This document shows, piece after piece, positions 24,698 to 33,064 of a stretch of 64,000 nucleotides of DNA. The notes beneath the pieces are model-generated. The model was not told the DNA's origin and made no database searches. It saw only the letters and a list, made by a program, of their open reading frames with translations. Position numbers and translations under genes: made by a program. Positions within the stretch are counted from its first letter, which is position 1, and each line of letters begins with the position of its first letter. The DNA is from Pseudozobellia thermophila (GTDB lineage Bacteria; Bacteroidota; Bacteroidia; Flavobacteriales; Flavobacteriaceae). The stretch is from positions 62,001 to 126,000 of the forward strand of contig NZ_FQYU01000009.1 in assembly GCF_900141855.1 (NCBI RefSeq), in the 5' to 3' direction.

Positions 24698-24705
24698 CAA
24701 AGATA
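24698..24705 (-). promoter_or_regulatory. -7 element for queE (leaderless)
   Basis: On the minus strand TATCTTTG is followed by four bases and then the ATG at 24693, the same geometry as at the sulP gene. Confidence 0.65.
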
Positions 24706-24848
24706 GGTGTTGCAAGTTCCAAAACCCAAAAAACCGAAACCCAAATTGTCCCCACAAACCACGGGGCAACGCCATCAAAAGGTAAATTGTAGCCTCCATC
24801 CCTTCAAAACAGGCAAAATTGCCTTATTTTTACCAAAAATTTGACCAT

Positions 24849-26351
24849 ATGGCCAGCAAAGAGGAATTTTTCGAGCATATAGAAAAAGGGTATACCACCA
24901 AAGGCGACTACTTGGTAATGGGCGCCGCCATGTTCGAAGGCAAGGCCGTGACCAATGCCCATGTAAAAGTTCCGCTGAAGACCATGAACCGTCACGGACT
25001 GATCGCCGGGGCAACGGGAACCGGTAAGACCAAAACCCTTCAGGTTCTGGCCGAAAATCTTTCCGACAAGGGGGTACCGGTACTCTTAATGGACCTCAAG
25101 GGCGATTTGAGCGGTATAGCACAACCCAGTCCGGGCCATCCGAAAATCGATGAGCGCCACGCCCAAATAGGCCTACCCTTTGAACCCAAGTCGTTTCCCG
25201 TAGAGATACTCTCCCTCTCGGAACAGGACGGGGTAAAATTAAGGGCCACGGTATCGGAATTCGGACCCGTTCTTCTTTCAAGGATACTGGACCTTAGCGT
25301 AACCCAAGAGGGCATTGTCGCCGTGGTTTTCAAATATTGCGACGACAACAAGCTTCCACTGCTCGACCTCAAGGATTTCAAGAAGGTACTGCAATATGCC
25401 ACGGGAGAGGGCAAGGCGGAGTTTACCAAACATTACGGCCGTATATCGACAAGTTCTACGGGCACCATATTGAGAAAGATCATCGAGCTCGAACAACAGG
25501 GAGCCGAACGTTTCTTCGGGGAAAAATCGTTCGAGGTCGAAGACCTTACCCGCATCGACGAAAACGGCAGGGGCTACATCAACATTATCCGGTTGACCGA
25601 CATCCAAGATCGGCCCAAACTGTTTTCGACCTTTATGTTGAGCCTGTTGGCCGAAATATACAGTACCTTCCCGGAGCAGGGCGACAGCGATAGGCCCGAG
25701 CTCGTCCTTTTTATCGACGAGGCCCATCTTATTTTCAACGAAGCCTCAAAAGCCTTGTTGGACCAAATCGAAAGCATTGTCAAACTGATCCGCTCGAAGG
25801 GTATAGGCCTCTATTTTGTGACACAGAACCCGACCGATGTACCCGATGCGGTACTTTCCCAATTGGGACTGAAGGTACAGCACGCCCTGCGCGCCTTTAC
25901 CGCCAAAGACCGAAAGGCCATAAAACTGACCGCCGAAAACTACCCCGATTCGGAATTCTACGACACCAAGGAGGTACTGACCTCGTTGGGTATCGGCGAG
26001 GCCCTTATCTCCGCCCTTGATGAAAAAGGACGCCCCACACCATTGGCGGCAACCTTGCTCAGGGCCCCGATGAGCCGTATGGACGTACTGACGGAATCCG
26101 AACTCAAAACCTTGGTCACAAGATCGGACTTGGTCAAAAAATATAGCGAAGAAATCGATAGGGAGAGCGCCTATGAGATCCTAAACGAAAAAATAGAAAA
26201 GGCCGAGGCCGAGGCCGCCAAGGAAAAGGCCAGACCAAAAACCACTGCACGCAAAAGAACCAGTACAAGACAAAACCCGGTCATCAAGGTTTTGACCAGC
26301 GCCACCTTTATTCGCGGGGTACTGGGTGTTTTAAAAAAGGTAATTCGATAG
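24849..26351 (+). CDS. HerA-like ATPase, DUF853 family
   Basis: This is a 500-residue cytoplasmic P-loop ATPase of the HerA/FtsK-like superfamily (DUF853). Walker A is GATGTGKTKT (about residues 47-56), Walker B is LVLFIDEAHLIF, and a later FVTQNPTDVPDAVL matches the sensor region. The C-terminal tail is Lys/Ala-rich and ends in a hydrophobic RGVLGVLKKVIR. The ATG at 24849 is used; an in-frame TTG 30 bp upstream is less likely. HerA-type proteins act on DNA, but this subfamily has no assigned role and no NurA partner is nearby. Confidence 0.86.
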   Translation: MASKEEFFEHIEKGYTTKGDYLVMGAAMFEGKAVTNAHVKVPLKTMNRHGLIAGATGTGKTKTLQVLAENLSDKGVPVLLMDLKGDLSGIAQPSPGHPKIDERHAQIGLPFEPKSFPVEILSLSEQDGVKLRATVSEFGPVLLSRILDLSVTQEGIVAVVFKYCDDNKLPLLDLKDFKKVLQYATGEGKAEFTKHYGRISTSSTGTILRKIIELEQQGAERFFGEKSFEVEDLTRIDENGRGYINIIRLTDIQDRPKLFSTFMLSLLAEIYSTFPEQGDSDRPELVLFIDEAHLIFNEASKALLDQIESIVKLIRSKGIGLYFVTQNPTDVPDAVLSQLGLKVQHALRAFTAKDRKAIKLTAENYPDSEFYDTKEVLTSLGIGEALISALDEKGRPTPLAATLLRAPMSRMDVLTESELKTLVTRSDLVKKYSEEIDRESAYEILNEKIEKAEAEAAKEKARPKTTARKRTSTRQNPVIKVLTSATFIRGVLGVLKKVIR

Positions 26352-26386
26352 CTTATATTTTATTACAAAATTTTATAGCCTAACAC

Positions 26387-26935
26387 ATGAGATTTACACT
26401 ACTATTCAGCTGTTTATTGCTGTGCCTTGCCAGCTGCAAACAAGAAAAGGACACCACCTTTCTCATTACGAAGGACGCCGTGGGCAAATTGGAACGCATA
26501 AGCCTGGCCCGCGACATAGAGGTCATCTACGCCAACGATTCGATCGTCAAGGATTCCTCCATCGTCAACAGTGCCAACAACAGTAAAAAGTTCAAGATTT
26601 TCGAGCCGGGCGGAAAACACTTGCTGACACTTACCCCCAGTTCGGACAGCATCCCCACCATAGAGAACATCAGGATCGAAGACGAGCGTTTTGTTACCGA
26701 AAAAGGGGTCGGCCTTGCCAGTACCTTTAAGGATATAAAGGACAATTACACGATCAGAAAGATAATCACCTCCATGAACAACGTGGTTATCCTCCTGAAA
26801 GACAGCGACGTTTATTTTACCATAAGCAAAGAAGAACTACCGTCAAGCCTTAGATACGCCTCAAGCGTTAACATCGAAGCGGTTCAGATACCCGACGACG
26901 CCAAGATCAAATACATGATGGTGGCATGGGAATAA
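26387..26935 (+). CDS. Lipoprotein of unknown function
   Basis: This is a 182-residue lipoprotein precursor with the signal MRFTLLFSCLLLCLASC (Cys 17 lipidated). The mature part is mixed alpha/beta, charged, and shows no repeats or enzymatic motif that I recognise; two weakly similar stretches (SIVKDSSIVNSANNSKKF and GKHLLTLTPSSDSIP) carry many Ser. It lies 35 bp after the HerA-like gene on the same strand, which suggests co-transcription, but there is no functional link. The start is the ATG at 26387. Confidence 0.7.
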   Translation: MRFTLLFSCLLLCLASCKQEKDTTFLITKDAVGKLERISLARDIEVIYANDSIVKDSSIVNSANNSKKFKIFEPGGKHLLTLTPSSDSIPTIENIRIEDERFVTEKGVGLASTFKDIKDNYTIRKIITSMNNVVILLKDSDVYFTISKEELPSSLRYASSVNIEAVQIPDDAKIKYMMVAWE

Positions 26936-27051
26936 AAATGGCAAAAAACATTGTCGGCACATCATCCCGGCATCCTTTTCCATCGGTACCATTTCCCATG
27001 TGCCAAGCTTAAAAAAACTCGTTTTTTCACTTTAGCCCCGAAACACAAACC

Positions 27052-27879
27052 GTGAATAAAATCACCCCAAAACTATATGGGAAGTACTTTAACCTATTGG
27101 CCCTTTTCTCCAAAAAAAAGGCGGCACAAAAGGCGTTTGAAGTATTTAGCACTGTACGAAAAGGTCGTGTTTTACCACAGCAACAAGAATACCTGAACCG
27201 GGCCAAGGATCAGGTTCTCGAAATCGCAGGACACCGGCTGCAGACCTACCGATGGCCCGGGACCAAGGAAACGGTCTTACTGGTGCACGGCTGGGAAAGC
27301 AACAGCTTTCGATGGAGAAATTTAATCGGCTTTCTACAAGAGGCCAATTATGATATCGTCGCCTTCGATGCCCCCGGCCACGGATATTCTTCGGGTAAAA
27401 ATTTACACCTGCCCCTTTATGGCCAATGCATTCGGAAGGTAATCGAAACGTACGACCCCAAGTATTTGGTAGGCCACTCCCTAGGGGGGATGGCCATACT
27501 CTATACCGAATACAATTGGCCCAACAAAAACGTAGAGAAGATAGTGACCATAGGTTCCCCTTCGGAGTTTCATGAAATACTCGACCATTACCAAGAACTG
27601 CTCGGGTTCAACGACCGGGTCTTAAAAGCCTTTGAAGCATACGGCCTTGAGCGCTTTGGTTTCGATATTCGCCATTTTTCATCGTCGAAGTTTGTGGCCG
27701 ACAATCATAAAAAAGGGCTGTTGTTTCACGACGAATTGGATGTACTTGCGCCGTTTCACGCTTCGGAAAAAGTGCACGCCCGTTGGAAAGGAAGTCGATT
27801 TGTTCGTACCAAGGGACTGGGCCACTCCATGCATCAACCCGAGATCAACGAACAAATAGTCGCCTTTTTGGAAGAATAA
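27052..27879 (+). CDS. Alpha/beta hydrolase
   Basis: This is a 275-residue cytoplasmic alpha/beta-hydrolase. The nucleophile elbow is GHSLGG with S143. The oxyanion region is VHGWESNS (about 78-85), the acid is likely the Asp in HDELDVLAP, and the catalytic His is in GLGHSMHQPE. The family includes esterases, lipases and C-C hydrolases, so the substrate is open. The start codon is GTG at 27052, and no in-frame ATG gives an intact N-terminus. Its upstream region (116 bp) has no clear -7 match. Confidence 0.83.
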   Translation: MNKITPKLYGKYFNLLALFSKKKAAQKAFEVFSTVRKGRVLPQQQEYLNRAKDQVLEIAGHRLQTYRWPGTKETVLLVHGWESNSFRWRNLIGFLQEANYDIVAFDAPGHGYSSGKNLHLPLYGQCIRKVIETYDPKYLVGHSLGGMAILYTEYNWPNKNVEKIVTIGSPSEFHEILDHYQELLGFNDRVLKAFEAYGLERFGFDIRHFSSSKFVADNHKKGLLFHDELDVLAPFHASEKVHARWKGSRFVRTKGLGHSMHQPEINEQIVAFLEE

Positions 27880-28025
27880 GGCCCGATGTCCCTTTTACAG
27901 GCGTCAGGTAACGATCAAGGCCTCCGGTAGATGAGCCCAAAATGATGCCTGCCCCGGTACAACACGGAGGTCCTTTCCCTTGTTCCTGTTTTTTTATTTG
28001 CCATTTTTAACTTCCTTTGCCAAGT

Positions 28026-28814
28026 ATGAAATATCGCTTAGCGCTTTATCTTATGTTATGGCTTTGGATCGGCATGGACGCCCAAATCCTAAAAAAGCCC
28101 CTTCCCGACAAACTGGTAGTATTGACCTTCGATGATGCTCCGGCCAGCCAGTATTCGATTGTTGCGCCCCTGTTGCGCCAATACGGTTTCGGGGCCACCT
28201 TCTTTGTCTGTGAATTTCCCCCCAACTATAGCGATAGTACCCTATACATGACCTGGCGACAGATAAAACAGCTAGACCAAATGGGCTTCGAAATTGCCAA
28301 CCACACCCGAACCCACCCCAATGTGACCAAATTGAACAAGACCGGGTTTGAAAAAGAATTGTCCTATATTGAAAACACCTGTGATTCTTTGGGCATTACG
28401 ACACCGAGAAATTTTGCCTATCCGGGTTATGGACTTAATTCGGGGGTATTGGTTTTTTTGGAGGACAAAGGCTATGTTTTTGCCCGTGCGGGCGGAAGCA
28501 GGCCCTACGATCCCCAGGTCGACCACCCCTTCCTCATCCCCAGTTGGGCAAGTGATGCAACGAATGAAAAGGAAATTTTAAAAGCCCTTGGGCAGGCCAA
28601 AGACGGAAAAATTACGGTCTTGACCTTTCATGGGGTCCCCGATATCGAGCATCCTTGGGTAACCACGCCCCCTGAACTGTTCGAGAACTATCTAAAATAC
28701 CTCGACCAAAATGGGTATACGGTAATCGCCCTCCGCGATCTGGAGCGGTACATAGATGTAAGGGAGGCCAAGAAAAGAATCGCCCCCGACCTGAACCGAC
28801 CGCTTAAAAACTAA
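28026..28814 (+). CDS. Secreted polysaccharide deacetylase (NodB-like)
   Basis: This is a 262-residue protein with a signal peptide (about residues 1-20, ending at AQ) and a NodB homology domain. The metal and base motif is TFDDAP (D36, D37), the His pair is in NHTRTHPN, and a later AYPGYG and TFHGVP match motifs 3-5 of carbohydrate esterase family 4. It probably removes N-acetyl groups from chitin, peptidoglycan or another glycan outside the cytoplasm. The ATG at 28026 is preferred over an in-frame TTG at 28017. TTCCTTTG six bases before the ATG is a weak -7 match. Confidence 0.87.
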   Translation: MKYRLALYLMLWLWIGMDAQILKKPLPDKLVVLTFDDAPASQYSIVAPLLRQYGFGATFFVCEFPPNYSDSTLYMTWRQIKQLDQMGFEIANHTRTHPNVTKLNKTGFEKELSYIENTCDSLGITTPRNFAYPGYGLNSGVLVFLEDKGYVFARAGGSRPYDPQVDHPFLIPSWASDATNEKEILKALGQAKDGKITVLTFHGVPDIEHPWVTTPPELFENYLKYLDQNGYTVIALRDLERYIDVREAKKRIAPDLNRPLKN

Positions 28815-28847
28815 GTCAACAACGCTATCGAACTAAAACAACAGACC

Positions 28848-29273
28848 ATGCAGAACGTAAGTCCCTTTCATATTGCCATACCCGTTCACAACCTTGACGA
28901 ATGCCGAAACTTTTATCGCGAAATACTGAATTGTGAAGAGGGCCGCAGCAGTGACCATTGGGTAGATTTTAACCTTTTCGGCCATCAGTTGGTAATTCAT
29001 TACAAACCCAAAACGGAAACGGACAGCTTGCACTACAACCCCGTTGATGGCCATGACGTACCCGTGCCCCATTACGGGGTGGTCTTGCCTTGGGATATTT
29101 TTTGGAGCTTTGCCGAGGAACTTAAGAACAAAAAGGTCCGATTTAAAATCGAACCCTATATCCGTTTTAAGGGCCTGGCCGGCGAACAGGCTACCATGTT
29201 CTTTTTAGATCCTGCCGGAAACGCCCTCGAATTCAAGGCCTTTAAAGACCTCTCCCAGCTTTTCGCCAAATAG
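28848..29273 (+). CDS. VOC-family (glyoxalase/bleomycin-resistance-like) protein
   Basis: This is a 141-residue soluble protein of the vicinal-oxygen-chelate fold. Two beta-alpha-beta-beta-beta modules are visible, with metal-type residues at His in PFHIAIPV and in the second module ([11 protein letters not shown]), and the late [15 protein letters not shown] carries the usual Glu. The exact reaction is unknown: members include dioxygenases, glyoxalases and resistance proteins. It follows the deacetylase gene by 33 bp. The stop converges on the aldo-keto reductase gene, with only 2 bp between the two stops. Confidence 0.83.
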   Translation: MQNVSPFHIAIPVHNLDECRNFYREILNCEEGRSSDHWVDFNLFGHQLVIHYKPKTETDSLHYNPVDGHDVPVPHYGVVLPWDIFWSFAEELKNKKVRFKIEPYIRFKGLAGEQATMFFLDPAGNALEFKAFKDLSQLFAK

Positions 29274-29275
29274 GC

Positions 29276-30247
29276 TCATTGCGACCACGAGGTCGGGGTT
29301 CTGTCCCACCGATGTTTTTTCAGCTCCCTTAGCAAATCGGCCGGCAGCCCTTTACCGTCGCTGGTGGCGGTATTGGCCAGTACGTTTCGCTGCTTTCGCA
29401 TACCGGGTATGGTCGTACTTACGGTTTTGTTTTCCAAAATAAAGCGCAGGGCCATTTCGGCCATGGTCATCCCCTCCGGAATCAGGGGCCGCAATGCATC
29501 GGCATGCTCAACACTTGCGTTCAGGTTCTCGGGCACAAAATAAGTAGCACGCCAGTCCCCTTCGGGAAAAACGGTTTCCTTGGTAAGGTTGCCGGTCAAG
29601 GTTCCCTCGTCGAAGGGCACCCGGGCTATCACGGCAATGTCCCTTTCTTCGCAAAGCGGAAAAAGCCGGTCTTCGGGATTTTGGTCAAAGATATTATAGA
29701 TGACCTGTACCGCATCGATAAGTCCCGTTTCAAGTGCCTTGATACCGTTTTCAGGTTCCCAGCGATTGACGCTGATACCCATTGCCCTTATCTTTCCGTC
29801 CTTTTTCAAGTCTTCTACCGCCCTTTGCCATTCTTCGCGGTGCGACCAAGAATCGTCCCAGGTATGAAACTGCATTAGGTCGATACGTTCCATTCCCAGA
29901 TTGACCAAGGTCTTCTCGGTGTATTCGACAATGTGGCTGGTCGGATAGGAATCCTCAAAACCATATTCCGGTTTTGCCGGCCATTGAAAGTTCTTGGGCG
30001 GTATCTTACTGGCGGTATACAGTTTTTCCCTGGGATGCCGGCGCACGAGTTCGCCCAAGAGCTCTTCGCTATGGCCTTCGCCATAGCCCCAGGCCGTATC
30101 AAAAAAATTAACCCCGTTCTCAACGGCCAGGTCCAAGGATTTTGCCGATTGTATATCGTCCGATTCCGTCCATCCGGCCATACCCCACATGCCATAGCCG
30201 ATCTCACTTACTTGCCAATCGGTTCTTCCGAATCTTCTGTACTTCAT
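29276..30247 (-). CDS. Aldo/keto reductase
   Basis: This is a 323-residue cytoplasmic TIM-barrel oxidoreductase. The catalytic tetrad is visible: Asp in FFDTAWGYG, Tyr in the same motif, Lys in YTASKIPP and His in MQFHTWD. The NADP-binding region near the C-terminus has TTIPGMRKQRNV. The subgroup (with MGISVNRWEPENG) acts on sugar or aldehyde substrates, probably related to the secreted sugar genes further upstream. The start is the ATG at 30247. It lies 238 bp downstream of the Gfo/Idh/MocA gene. Confidence 0.87.
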   Translation of the reverse strand: MKYRRFGRTDWQVSEIGYGMWGMAGWTESDDIQSAKSLDLAVENGVNFFDTAWGYGEGHSEELLGELVRRHPREKLYTASKIPPKNFQWPAKPEYGFEDSYPTSHIVEYTEKTLVNLGMERIDLMQFHTWDDSWSHREEWQRAVEDLKKDGKIRAMGISVNRWEPENGIKALETGLIDAVQVIYNIFDQNPEDRLFPLCEERDIAVIARVPFDEGTLTGNLTKETVFPEGDWRATYFVPENLNASVEHADALRPLIPEGMTMAEMALRFILENKTVSTTIPGMRKQRNVLANTATSDGKGLPADLLRELKKHRWDRTPTSWSQ

Positions 30248-30485
30248 TTAAAATAAGGTTTTTGTTAATGGTCGTGTGCCGAGGGCCACATCCCTTCCTG
30301 AATCGCCAAAAGGCCGCACAAGGGCATAAAAATAGGCCCGGACTACGTTTCCCAGCTAGGTAATTTACGACTTTTGTACGGGAACACTGCCCATCGGCAA
30401 CATCCTTTTTATCCCTACAAGAAGCAACCACCGGTTAGTTTGGTTATGGCAAACGCGTTTCGGGCCCAATTTTAATTTTCCCCGA

Positions 30486-31910
30486 TCAAAAATCGCGGTA
30501 ATCGCCGCCTAGGTACTGATTGGCTTCCTCTTCGGCAAACTTGGCCGCCTCGGCATCCCAATGTAAGGTCCTGTTCGGAAAACGACCGGCAATGACGCCC
30601 AAGAGAATGGTCTCGGTCAAACGTGCCGAATAAGAGAAGGGCGCGGTGGTCTTGCCCTTGCCCAAACAGGCATCTACAAATTGATGGTAATGTTTAGGGC
30701 CCTCCGATTGATAGTTGCGAACGGGTTGGCCCAAATTATTCGCCTTGGAAACCTCTTCAATTTCCTTTGATATATCTACATATTTACCCTTTACTATTTT
30801 CTTGGGCAACTGCATAAAATGGGGCAATAGCAAACGGCCTTTTTTGCCGATGAACATAGCGCCTTGATCCGGAAGTTCACCTTCTCCGGCCGCCTTGGCA
30901 TCAAGGGACATTTTCTCTTCCATGGTAGCCTCCTTTGCCTGTTTTTTACTCAAAGAGGCCTTACTGCCCGGCAAGATAAGGTCTTCGTGCTCAGGTGGCA
31001 TTCCAGGTCCGTCGTACCAGACCCATTTTAATGTTTTTGTGGTATATTCCGTACCGGGAAATTCGTAGGTAACCGTGTTGTTTTCAGGATACCCGAATCC
31101 GTTAGGTTCCCTGCATTCGTTCTTAATGGTCAACGGAACGTCCAAATTAAGGGCGTTGTAGGGAGTATCGAAGATATGTACGCCCATATCGCCCAAGGTA
31201 CCGCAGCCATAATCCAAGAGCTTCCGCCAATTACCGGGATGGTAATATCCCTCTTTGTAGGGGCGCTCCTTAGAGGTGCCCAACCACAGGTTCCAGTCCA
31301 AATGTGCGGGTACGGGGTCTTCCCCTGCGGGCTCTTCCCCGTTATAGCCCCACGATTTGGGCGACCAGGCCCTTACGGTATGCACCTTGCCAATTATACC
31401 CGATTGTATCAAAAGGGTGGCCAAACGGTAATCGTAGAACGAATGTACCTGTATCCCCATTTGCGTGACCAAGTTCTTTTCTTCGGCCATCTTCATCATT
31501 TTTCGCGACTCATCGACGTAGTGGGTCAGGGGCTTTTGGCAATATACGGGCTTGTTCATTTCCATGGCCATCAGGGATGCCGGCGCATGGGTATGGTCGG
31601 GGGTCGATACGACGACGGCGTCGATTTCATCCCCCATTTCATTGAGCATAACCCGGTAATCGAAAAAGACCCTGGCCCCTGGGTGCAGTTTATGGGCCTT
31701 CGCCAAGTTGATCGAATCGACATCGCAAAGTGCCACCACATCGACCGATGGGTGCGATGAAATGGCCTTTAGGTCTTCACCCCCCATGTTACCCACACCA
31801 ATATGTGCCGTTCGAAGTCGTTTTCCTTGTTGAAAGGCCCATGTAGCATTGGGCAATAGTGCAAACGATGATAGGGCTGCCGCACTTTTTAAAAATTCCC
31901 TTTTGTTCAT
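30486..31910 (-). CDS. Gfo/Idh/MocA-family oxidoreductase, exported
   Basis: This is a 474-residue NAD(P)-dependent sugar dehydrogenase-like protein. The N-terminus NKREFLKSAAALSSFALL looks like a Tat signal with Lys-Arg instead of Arg-Arg. The Rossmann motif is HIGVGNMGGEDLK. The family block KPVYCQKPLTHYVDES contains the catalytic Lys, and the C-terminal half is the sugar-binding sheet. It lies 17 bp after a DUF1080 protein on the same strand. DUF1080 proteins hydrolyse 3-keto-glycosides and Gfo proteins make 3-keto sugars, so the pair probably oxidises and cleaves a disaccharide or glycoside. The substrate is not readable. Confidence 0.86.
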   Translation of the reverse strand: MNKREFLKSAAALSSFALLPNATWAFQQGKRLRTAHIGVGNMGGEDLKAISSHPSVDVVALCDVDSINLAKAHKLHPGARVFFDYRVMLNEMGDEIDAVVVSTPDHTHAPASLMAMEMNKPVYCQKPLTHYVDESRKMMKMAEEKNLVTQMGIQVHSFYDYRLATLLIQSGIIGKVHTVRAWSPKSWGYNGEEPAGEDPVPAHLDWNLWLGTSKERPYKEGYYHPGNWRKLLDYGCGTLGDMGVHIFDTPYNALNLDVPLTIKNECREPNGFGYPENNTVTYEFPGTEYTTKTLKWVWYDGPGMPPEHEDLILPGSKASLSKKQAKEATMEEKMSLDAKAAGEGELPDQGAMFIGKKGRLLLPHFMQLPKKIVKGKYVDISKEIEEVSKANNLGQPVRNYQSEGPKHYHQFVDACLGKGKTTAPFSYSARLTETILLGVIAGRFPNRTLHWDAEAAKFAEEEANQYLGGDYRDF

Positions 31911-31927
31911 TTTTGAGTAGTTTGGAT

Positions 31928-32686
31928 TTATAGTTTCTTAATTTTCACATTTCTTAGCCATAACGGACTGTCGTGGTCTTGAAAGCCGATATAACCGCTT
32001 TTAAAGGTACCGTATTTGGGCGAATTTTTCCATTTCCCCTCGCTCTTGCGCTTTTCCCAGTCTTCGCTCCACGGTACAAAGGACAACAGCTTTTTGCCAT
32101 TGAGCCAGTGCTCGACCTTTTCCGGGGTAAAAATGACCCTCGAAGTATTCCACTCCCCGGCCGGTTTCACTATTTTTTGCGACTCGTCGGGCACGTGCAT
32201 GGCATAATCGGCACCCGTCTTCTGCCAATCCTCCAATTTGGCCTTGTTTATTTCTTCCCATTTAAGGTCGTCGAGCATCTGGTATTCGGGAGAGACTTCA
32301 GGCATGCCCCAGTCCCCTTCCTTGATATGGTAGAGCATTCCGCTATTGCCTCCTTCGGGTATTTTCCATTCCCAGTACAATTCGAAATTATCGAACTCCT
32401 CGGCGGCATAGATAATATCGTGCCCCCCTTTACGGTTCGCCTCCGTCCTTATTTCCGTATCAAAGGTCAATACACCATCCTTTACGACCCATTGCGGCGG
32501 AAGGTCTTCCCCGTTGTAGGCCCGCCACCCCTCCGTGGTCGAACCGTCGAACAGGTAGATCCATTCATCGGTATCGGCGGTAACGATCTCTTCTTTGGGA
32601 CTCTCTTGTTGTGCGTTGTCCTTTTTCTCCGACTTACAGGAAAAAAGAAGGGCAAAAAGGCAAAAAATGGCAACTGTTTTTTTCAT
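31928..32686 (-). CDS. DUF1080 (3-keto-disaccharide hydrolase type) lipoprotein
   Basis: This is a 252-residue lipoprotein. The signal peptide MKKTVAIFCLFALLFSC ends in Cys 17. A concanavalin-like lectin fold is indicated by LFDGSTTEGWRAYN, then GHDIIYAAEEFDNFELYWEW (in part), then GNSGMLYHI and the later GYIGFQDH. The family hydrolyses 3-keto glycosidic bonds or binds glycans. It is the first gene of a two-gene unit with the Gfo/Idh/MocA gene. A second DUF1080 protein (52714-53313) is encoded elsewhere in the window. The start is the ATG at 32686. Confidence 0.87.
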   Translation of the reverse strand: MKKTVAIFCLFALLFSCKSEKKDNAQQESPKEEIVTADTDEWIYLFDGSTTEGWRAYNGEDLPPQWVVKDGVLTFDTEIRTEANRKGGHDIIYAAEEFDNFELYWEWKIPEGGNSGMLYHIKEGDWGMPEVSPEYQMLDDLKWEEINKAKLEDWQKTGADYAMHVPDESQKIVKPAGEWNTSRVIFTPEKVEHWLNGKKLLSFVPWSEDWEKRKSEGKWKNSPKYGTFKSGYIGFQDHDSPLWLRNVKIKKL

Positions 32687-33064
32687 TGGGTTTGTTTATT
32701 TGGGTTCTAAGGATATTACAATTTACAAAACCTACTGCGATAACTTGACCGGGCATTGGGGGCATGGCCTTTCGCATTTGATCAAACCACGGACACTGGA
32801 AAGCGCCCCGTCATTGGTTTTCGGCCTTCCTTACCCATGAAATTCATCGGCCTGTTTCCGATTATACCCCTAAACCGGTAAAACAACCCGGCAAGCCGTG
32901 TTTTGGAATTGTGAAAGTTACTCCCACTTTGCGACAGAACCAACACTTTTCTTGGCAATTAGTAGGCTTATTTTTGCCCAAGGACAAAAAAATGGCCCAA
33001 ATAGGTGATTTTAATCCTAGAAACGGGCTTGAAACACCTACTGTATTTATCCCAAATTTAACGA
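32687..33064. other. Intergenic region between the DUF1080 and MFS genes
   Basis: This 378-bp gap has no convincing gene. On the plus strand TATTTTTG (32969-32976) fits the -7 consensus and is followed at 32992 by a 31-codon frame (ending 33087, inside the MFS gene end). That frame looks unconvincing. Toward the DUF1080 gene no clear -7 element is seen on the minus strand (a near match TAGGTTTTG has one extra base). Confidence 0.5.
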
